NCBI GenBank assembly: GCA_001725415.1
Contig: MEGH01000004.1
Span: 223,377-287,376 of the forward strand
Reading direction: 5' to 3'
Origin: Pseudonocardia sp. SCN 73-27
GTDB taxonomy: Bacteria; Actinomycetota; Actinomycetes; Mycobacteriales; Pseudonocardiaceae
Length of the DNA: 64,000 bases
Below are positions 59,490-64,000 of the stretch, in pieces; the first letter of the stretch is position 1, and every line of letters begins with the position of its first letter. The notes beneath the pieces are model-generated. The model was not told the origin of the DNA. It was given only the letters and a program-made list of their open reading frames with translations, and did no database searches. The position numbers and the translations under genes were made by a program.

Positions 59490-60449
59490 GTGGCCGAGGA
59501 GACCGAGGCACTCGAGGCCCAGTTCGACGCGACCGTCGCCGCCGACCGGCGCATCGAGCCGCGCGACTGGATGCCCGAGGGCTACCGCAGGACGCTGATC
59601 CGTCAGATCGCCCAGCACGCGCATTCCGAGATCATCGGGATGCAGCCCGAGGGGAACTGGATCCTGCGGGCGCCGTCGTTGCGCCGCAAGGCGATCCTGC
59701 TCGCCAAGGTGCAGGACGAGGCCGGCCACGGCATGTACCTCTACGCCGCCGCCGAGACCCTCGGTGTCGACCGCGAGGACCTTACCGAGCGCCTCATCGA
59801 CTCCCGGCAGAAGTACTCGTCGATCTTCAACTACCCGGCCCTGTCCTACGCCGACATCGGCGTCATCGGCTGGCTCGTCGACGGCGCGGCGATCTGCAAC
59901 CAGGTCCCGCTGTGTCGCTGCTCCTACGGTCCCTATGCGCGGGCGATGATCCGCATCTGCAAGGAGGAGTCGTTCCACCAGCGGCAGGGCTACGAGCTGC
60001 TGCTGGCCATGGTCAACGGCACCGACGCGCAGCGCGAGATGGTGCAGGAGTCGGTGAACCGCTGGTGGTGGCCGTCGCTGATGATGTTCGGCCCGCCCGA
60101 CGGCGACTCGCCCAACACCCAGCAGTCCATGGCGTGGGGCATCAAGCGCCACACCAACGACGAGTTGCGGCAGCGGTTCGTCGACATGTCGGTACCGCAG
60201 GCCGCGGCCCTGGGCATCACGCTGCCCGACCCCGACCTGCGCTGGAACGCCGAACGCGGCGCCCACGACCACGGCGAGCCCGACTGGGCCGAGTTCAAGG
60301 CCGTCATCTCCGGGTCCGGCCCGGCCCACGCGCAGCGCATCGCCCACCGCCGCCGCGCCCACGAGAACGGTGCCTGGGTCCGCGAGGCGGCGCAGGCCTA
60401 CGCCGACAAGCAGGCGGCCCGCGTCGCCGGGAAGGGGGCGGCGGCATGA
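59490..60449 (+). CDS. paaA: PaaA, phenylacetyl-CoA 1,2-epoxidase catalytic subunit
   Basis: 319 residues from GTG 59490 with GAGGAG 5 bp upstream. Diiron ligands sit in [17 protein letters not shown] (Glu), [13 protein letters not shown] (Glu, His) and [14 protein letters not shown] (Glu, His), in the ferritin-like fold. It epoxidises the ring of phenylacetyl-CoA. It starts the paaABCDE operon. The very long in-frame ORF upstream through paaR is spurious. Confidence 0.96.
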   Translation: MAEETEALEAQFDATVAADRRIEPRDWMPEGYRRTLIRQIAQHAHSEIIGMQPEGNWILRAPSLRRKAILLAKVQDEAGHGMYLYAAAETLGVDREDLTERLIDSRQKYSSIFNYPALSYADIGVIGWLVDGAAICNQVPLCRCSYGPYARAMIRICKEESFHQRQGYELLLAMVNGTDAQREMVQESVNRWWWPSLMMFGPPDGDSPNTQQSMAWGIKRHTNDELRQRFVDMSVPQAAALGITLPDPDLRWNAERGAHDHGEPDWAEFKAVISGSGPAHAQRIAHRRRAHENGAWVREAAQAYADKQAARVAGKGAAA

Positions 60450-60748
60450 GCTCCGAGCCGACCAACAAGCGCACCTGGCCGCTCTACGAGGTGTTCGTGC
60501 GCGGCAAGCGCGGACTCAACCACGTCCACGTCGGCTCCCTGCACGCCGCCGACGACGAGATGGCCCTGCACAACGCCCGCGACGTCTACACCCGACGCAA
60601 CGAGGGCGTCAGCATCTGGGTGGTCCGGGCCGACCTGATCACCGCGTCGAGTCCCGACGAGAAGGACCCCTTCTTCGCCCCGTCGGCCGACAAGGTCTAC
60701 CGGCACCCGACGTTCTACGCGATCCCGGACGAGGTGCCGCACCTCTGA
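60446..60748 (+). CDS. paaB: PaaB, phenylacetyl-CoA epoxidase small subunit
   Basis: 100 residues. Typical PaaB pattern [40 protein letters not shown] and [11 protein letters not shown]. It is an adaptor linking PaaAC heterodimers. The ATG overlaps the paaA stop in ATGA, and its stop overlaps the ATG of linker ORF B in TGATG. Confidence 0.96.
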   Translation: MSSEPTNKRTWPLYEVFVRGKRGLNHVHVGSLHAADDEMALHNARDVYTRRNEGVSIWVVRADLITASSPDEKDPFFAPSADKVYRHPTFYAIPDEVPHL

Positions 60749-60828
60749 TGAGTGAGCGCAGCGAACGAACCGATGACACCGCGCCCGCGCGCAGCGCCGA
60801 CCGAGCCCTCGGCGAGGGAGTGCGATGA
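60748..60828 (+). CDS. 81-bp linker ORF B (26 codons)
   Basis: ATG at 60748 shares a base with the paaB stop, and the TGA overlaps the paaC ATG (60825). The product begins [10 protein letters not shown] and ends LGEGVR. The DNA, especially the last 54 bp, matches linker A with one single-base gap, so the peptides are out of frame in the middle while the overall length is the same. It probably keeps paaB and paaC translation coupled. Confidence 0.5.
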   Translation: MSERSERTDDTAPARSADRALGEGVR

Positions 60829-61739
60829 GCCCTCACGCGCAGGAAGAGGACCCGACCAACGCCTACCAGTCGCTGTCGGAGACCACCGAGCACGACGACC
60901 CGCGCTGGGCGTTCGGCTCCGGGTTCGAGGACGTCCAGGCCGAGATCGAGGCGCCCGTCCCCGACGGTGTCGACGCCGCCGACCTCGCCGAGTACTGCCT
61001 GATGCTGGGCGACGACGCGTTGGTCTGCAGCCACCGCATCTCCGAGTGGGTGTCCAACGCGCCGGAGCTGGAGGAGGAGGTCGCGCTCGCCAACACCGCG
61101 CTGGACCTGCTCGGCCAGGCCCGGGTGCTCCTGTCGCGGGCGGCACAGGTGGAGGGCGCGGGCCGTGACGAGGACGCGCTGGCCTACCTGCGCGGGGAGG
61201 CGGAGTTCCGCAACGTCGGACTCGCCGAGCTGGGCGACGACCTCGACTTCGGCGTCGCCGTCGCCCGCCTGCTCGTCTTCTCGACGTGGCGGCTCGCCCT
61301 GCTCTCGCGGCTGCGCGACTCCCGCGACCCGGTCGTGGCGGCCGTCGCGGCGAAGGGCGTCAAGGAGCTGACCTACCACCGCGACTGGGCCGCCCGCTGG
61401 GCGCTGCGCCTGGGTGACGGCACCGACGAGTCGCACCGCCGCATGCAGGCCGGCCTGGAGACGGTGTGGCCGCACGTCGATGAGCTGTTCCGGACCTCCG
61501 ACGTCGAACGGCGGCTCGTCGACGCAGGCGTCGCGACCGACCCCGCAGCCACTCGCGACGAGGTCGACGCGGTGCTCGACCAGGTGTTCGCCGCGGCCAC
61601 GCTGACCCGCCCGACCCTGCCCGGTCGCGGCCCCCTCGGCGGGCGCGCGGGGCGACAGGGCGCGCACACCGAGGCGCTCGGCCACGTCCTCGACCGGCTG
61701 CAGAGCCTCGCCCGCGCACACCCGGGGGCGTCGTGGTGA
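60825..61739 (+). CDS. paaC: PaaC, phenylacetyl-CoA epoxidase structural subunit
   Basis: 304 residues, with an N-terminal 45-residue extension of acidic and polar residues, then the PaaC ferritin-like fold (LAEYCLMLGDDALVCSHRIS, ALDLLGQARVLLSRA, VKELTYHRDWAARWALRLGD). PaaC pairs with PaaA and lacks the full diiron set. It overlaps the linker ORF before it and paaD after it. Confidence 0.95.
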   Translation: MSPHAQEEDPTNAYQSLSETTEHDDPRWAFGSGFEDVQAEIEAPVPDGVDAADLAEYCLMLGDDALVCSHRISEWVSNAPELEEEVALANTALDLLGQARVLLSRAAQVEGAGRDEDALAYLRGEAEFRNVGLAELGDDLDFGVAVARLLVFSTWRLALLSRLRDSRDPVVAAVAAKGVKELTYHRDWAARWALRLGDGTDESHRRMQAGLETVWPHVDELFRTSDVERRLVDAGVATDPAATRDEVDAVLDQVFAAATLTRPTLPGRGPLGGRAGRQGAHTEALGHVLDRLQSLARAHPGASW

Positions 61740-62224
61740 CCGCCCGCGAGGTCGTCGCCCGCGTCGTCGACCCCGAGATGCCCATGCTCACCCTCGACGA
61801 CCTGGGCGTCGTGCGCGACGTCACCACCGAGGGCGACGCCGTGACCGTCACGATCACACCGACCTACTCCGGCTGCCCCGCCGTCGAGGAGATGCGCACC
61901 GACCTCGCCGACGCCCTGCGCGCCGCCGGGTTCGGGCCCGTCCGCGTCCGCACCGTGTTCGCGCCGGCGTGGAGCACCGACTGGATCAGCGAGGCCGGGC
62001 GTCGCAAGCTCGCCGCGGCCGGCGTGGCGCCGCCCGGCTCGGCCCCACGCCCCTCCGCAGGTCCCGTTCCGTTGACGTTGACCGTCCCGACGAGCGTCGT
62101 GACCTGCCCGAACTGCGGGTCGCGGGCCACCGAGGAGCTGTCGCGCTTCGGCCCGACCGCCTGCACGGCGCTGCGCCGCTGCACCGCCTGCCGGGAGCCC
62201 TTCGAGCACATGAAGGAGATCTGA
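61736..62224 (+). CDS. paaD: PaaD, Fe-S maturation factor of the epoxidase
   Basis: 162 residues. Starts at GTG 61736, overlapping the paaC stop; a GTG one codon earlier is also open. N-terminal MIP18/DUF59 domain (ARVVDPEMPMLTLDDLGVV, PTYSGCPAVEEM) with the conserved Cys, and a C-terminal zinc-ribbon-like CPNCGS ... CTALRRCTACREPF. It helps insert the cluster into PaaE or the diiron site. Confidence 0.94.
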   Translation: MTAREVVARVVDPEMPMLTLDDLGVVRDVTTEGDAVTVTITPTYSGCPAVEEMRTDLADALRAAGFGPVRVRTVFAPAWSTDWISEAGRRKLAAAGVAPPGSAPRPSAGPVPLTLTVPTSVVTCPNCGSRATEELSRFGPTACTALRRCTACREPFEHMKEI

Positions 62225-62227
62225 GGC

Positions 62228-63316
62228 GTGTCCACAGCCACCGAAGCGAGCCCCGACCGCACGGGGACCTTCCACGCCTTACGCGTCGCCGCCGTCGACC
62301 GGCTCTGCGACGATGCCGTCGCCGTCACCTTCGACGTGCCCGACCACCTCGCCGGCACCTACGACTTCCGGCCCGGCCAGTACCTGACGCTGCGGCTGCA
62401 CACCGCCGTCGGCGAGGAACGCCGCTCCTACTCGATCTGCGCGCCCGCAGGCGCGCCGCCACGCGTCGGGGTCCGGCGCGTCGACGGCGGCCGCTTCTCG
62501 GAGTGGATCGTCGACCGGCTGGAGGCGGGGGAGGAGATCGAGGTCGGCCCACCGTCGGGCGGCTTCACCCCCGACCTCGCCGCCGGCACCCACCACGGCC
62601 TGGTCGCCGCCGGGTCGGGCATCACGCCGGTGCTGTCGATCGCGGCGTCGCTGCTCGCCGCGCACCCCGACACCCGCATCACCCTGCTCTACGGCAACCG
62701 CCGCACCGACACCGTCATGTTCACCGAGGAGATCGCCGACCTCAAGAACGCCTACGGCCCGCGCCTGCACCTGCTGCACGTGCTGTCGCGTGAGCCGATG
62801 GAGGCCGACGTCTTCAGCGGCCGCCTCGACGGCGCCAAGCTGCGGCAGCTGCTGACCCTGCTGGTCGACGTCGAGGGTGTCGACGACTGGTGGCTCTGCG
62901 GCCCGCTCGGCATGACCGAGGACGCCGTCGCGGTGCTGGGGGAGCTGGGTGTGGAGCGGCGCCGCGTGCACCGCGAGCTGTTCTACGTCGACGCCCCGCC
63001 GCCCGAGCTGCACCGCGCCGACGAGGTCGTCGACGGGGAGACCAGCGAGGTCACCGTCGTGCTCAACGGCCGGTCGACGACGCTGACCCTGCCCCGCGAC
63101 GAGTTCGTCCTCGACGCCGCCCAGCGCATCCGCGGCGACCTCCCGTTCGCCTGCAAGGGCGGCGTCTGCGGGACGTGCCGGGCCAAGGTGTGCGACGGCG
63201 ACGTCCGCATGGTGCGCAACTACGCGCTGGAGGACGACGAGGTCGCGGCCGGGTTCGTCCTCACCTGCCAGACCCGCCCGCTCTCGGACGCGGTGACCGT
63301 CGACTACGACGCCTGA
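62228..63316 (+). CDS. paaE: PaaE, phenylacetyl-CoA epoxidase reductase
   Basis: 362 residues from GTG. FAD-binding RSYSICAP (residues about 80-87), NAD(P) region GITPVLSIAASLL and YGNRRTDTV, then a C-terminal [2Fe-2S] domain with CKGGVCGTCRAKV and LTCQ. It passes electrons from NAD(P)H to PaaA. Last gene of the operon. Confidence 0.95.
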   Translation: MSTATEASPDRTGTFHALRVAAVDRLCDDAVAVTFDVPDHLAGTYDFRPGQYLTLRLHTAVGEERRSYSICAPAGAPPRVGVRRVDGGRFSEWIVDRLEAGEEIEVGPPSGGFTPDLAAGTHHGLVAAGSGITPVLSIAASLLAAHPDTRITLLYGNRRTDTVMFTEEIADLKNAYGPRLHLLHVLSREPMEADVFSGRLDGAKLRQLLTLLVDVEGVDDWWLCGPLGMTEDAVAVLGELGVERRRVHRELFYVDAPPPELHRADEVVDGETSEVTVVLNGRSTTLTLPRDEFVLDAAQRIRGDLPFACKGGVCGTCRAKVCDGDVRMVRNYALEDDEVAAGFVLTCQTRPLSDAVTVDYDA

Positions 63317-63318
63317 CC

Positions 63319-63360
63319 CCCGCGAGCGGGTCGTCGCGACACGGGACGGGGGTCACCCCC
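63319..63360 (+). terminator. paired hairpins after paaE
   Basis: CCCGC-GA-GCGGG (63319-63330) and GGGGG-TCA-CCCCC (63348-63360) follow the paaE stop within 45 bp. Either could terminate the paa operon; neither has a U-tract. Confidence 0.55.
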
Positions 63361-63430
63361 ACCCTGACGGGACATCCGACGCGGACAGGCGCAGGATGGG
63401 TTTCGGAGACCCTGGAGGAAGGTTCGGATA

Positions 63431-64000
63431 GTGACGCAGCGCTGGGCCGTGCTGATCGCGACGGTCGCCCTGCTGGCCTGGGCCGCCGCCCAGGCGTGGA
63501 TCGTCCTGCGGACCAAGCCCGCACGGGTGAAGCTGGCCGCTGCGTCCGGGTTCGCGGCCGTCGGGATCGCCGCGCTGGGCGTCGGGTTCGCGTTCACCCA
63601 GGGCGCCGCCGACGACAACGCCGCCCCGCCGCGGGTGTCGAGCTTCGCGCAGTCGGTTGACCCGACCCGGGTCGGTGAGCCCGCGACCGTGGCGCCGACC
63701 GTCGACGTCCCGCCGCCCGCCGAGGGCCCGGCCGCTGTCGTCGTCCCCCAGCCCGACGTCCCGCAGCCTGCCGTCCCCAACCGGGCGCTTGCGCTCGCGC
63801 CCGGAGCGCCCGCTGTCGTGCGGGCACCCGCCGTCGTGCCGCCGCCGGCGCCGCCCGCGGCGGCCGCACCTGTCGGGACGCCCGTGCTCCCGCCGGCCGT
63901 GCCGCCCCCCGCGCCGCCTGTCGTTGCACCGCCGGTCGCGCCTCCCGGCGGTGCCGAGGGCACCACCACCCCGCCGACCACTGCGAGCGGCACCAACGGG
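63431..64000 (+). CDS. proline/alanine-rich membrane protein (3' end beyond window)
   Basis: Open from GTG 63431 to the window edge; an AAGG-containing site precedes it. Residues about 5-25 and 38-58 are hydrophobic helices (AVLIATVALLAWAAAQAWIV; then a second one ending GVGFAFTQ), followed by a long Pro/Ala/Val-rich stretch (PPPAPPAAAAPVGTP type). The opposite-strand Gly-rich ORF is a shadow. It is likely a membrane-anchored cell-envelope protein; the C-terminal domain is not visible. Confidence 0.7.
   Translation, partial: MTQRWAVLIATVALLAWAAAQAWIVLRTKPARVKLAAASGFAAVGIAALGVGFAFTQGAADDNAAPPRVSSFAQSVDPTRVGEPATVAPTVDVPPPAEGPAAVVVPQPDVPQPAVPNRALALAPGAPAVVRAPAVVPPPAPPAAAAPVGTPVLPPAVPPPAPPVVAPPVAPPGGAEGTTTPPTTASGTNG

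Noticed and set aside
63304-63996. Minus-strand Gly-rich 230-codon ORF at the window end
   Set aside because: It is the complement of a Pro/Ala-rich plus-strand gene with two transmembrane helices and a ribosome site.

Overview
The window is 64 kb of very GC-rich DNA, with dense coding, many GTG starts, frequent ATGA/GTGA gene overlaps, and GC-biased third positions that leave long antisense ORFs. Form I CO dehydrogenase genes, an F420-type reductase, an LLM-class oxidoreductase, a PucR/GAF regulator, a DICT-domain protein and an actinobacterial-style paa cluster all point to a high-GC actinomycete. Pseudonocardiales is my best guess, but the sequence cannot prove it. I found no rRNA, tRNA, CRISPR array, transposase or phage gene, so this looks like a chromosomal catabolic region.

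Region 1 (1-13.8 kb) is devoted to CO or CO-like oxidation. A coxE end (plus strand) is followed by two small genes and an AbiEi-like gene. On the minus strand lies a cassette of a small protein, coxM, coxS, coxL (active-site motif AYRCSFR) and coxG. It is followed by five back-to-back genes for single-pass membrane miniproteins. Facing it is a second complete coxM-coxS-coxL cassette (motif AYACSFR) that ends in an XdhC-YHS fusion. About 215 bp carrying a perfect 25-bp tandem duplication separate the two cassettes.

Region 2 (13.8-20.6 kb) is accessory: a RibD-C reductase-like gene, a TetR plus two DHA2 efflux pumps, an M24 peptidase-like gene, a HAD dehalogenase-like gene and an SDR pseudogene. 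Region 3 (20.6-35.6 kb) looks like a ketone or acid catabolic block. It holds a CaiB-type CoA-transferase, a PucR-type regulator, a three-gene HyuA/HyuB-type operon with a small third protein, an ArsR remnant joined to an acyl-CoA synthetase, a TetR, two SDRs, an enoyl-CoA hydratase and a Baeyer-Villiger monooxygenase. A 17-bp motif recurs upstream of the PucR gene and the hyu operon.

Region 4 (35.6-54.3 kb) is mixed: an excalibur-domain remnant, a DICT-GGDEF-like protein, a bifunctional-nuclease-family protein, a type II NADH dehydrogenase, a class V aminotransferase under a probable SAM-type riboswitch, a sarcosine-oxidase-like flavoprotein, hydrolase and SDR genes, a frameshifted E1-alpha gene, two transporters, an LLM oxidoreductase, a DsbA-like protein, a P450, an EEP-family protein, an F420-reductase-like protein, and a TetR/DUF1348 pair with twin operators. 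Region 5 (54.3-63.4 kb) is a phenylacetate degradation locus: paaK and paaZ leftward; enoyl-CoA hydratase, paaR and paaABCDE rightward, with three matching palindromic operators. The window ends in a truncated proline-rich membrane protein.

Three genome-level patterns stand out. A six-copy oriented family of 18-bp-stem palindromes always places the same flank next to the 3' end of a gene. Two 81-bp linker ORFs of related DNA overlap their neighbours by start/stop codons in the paa locus. The cox locus joins two form I CODH cassettes to an uncharacterised membrane miniprotein operon.
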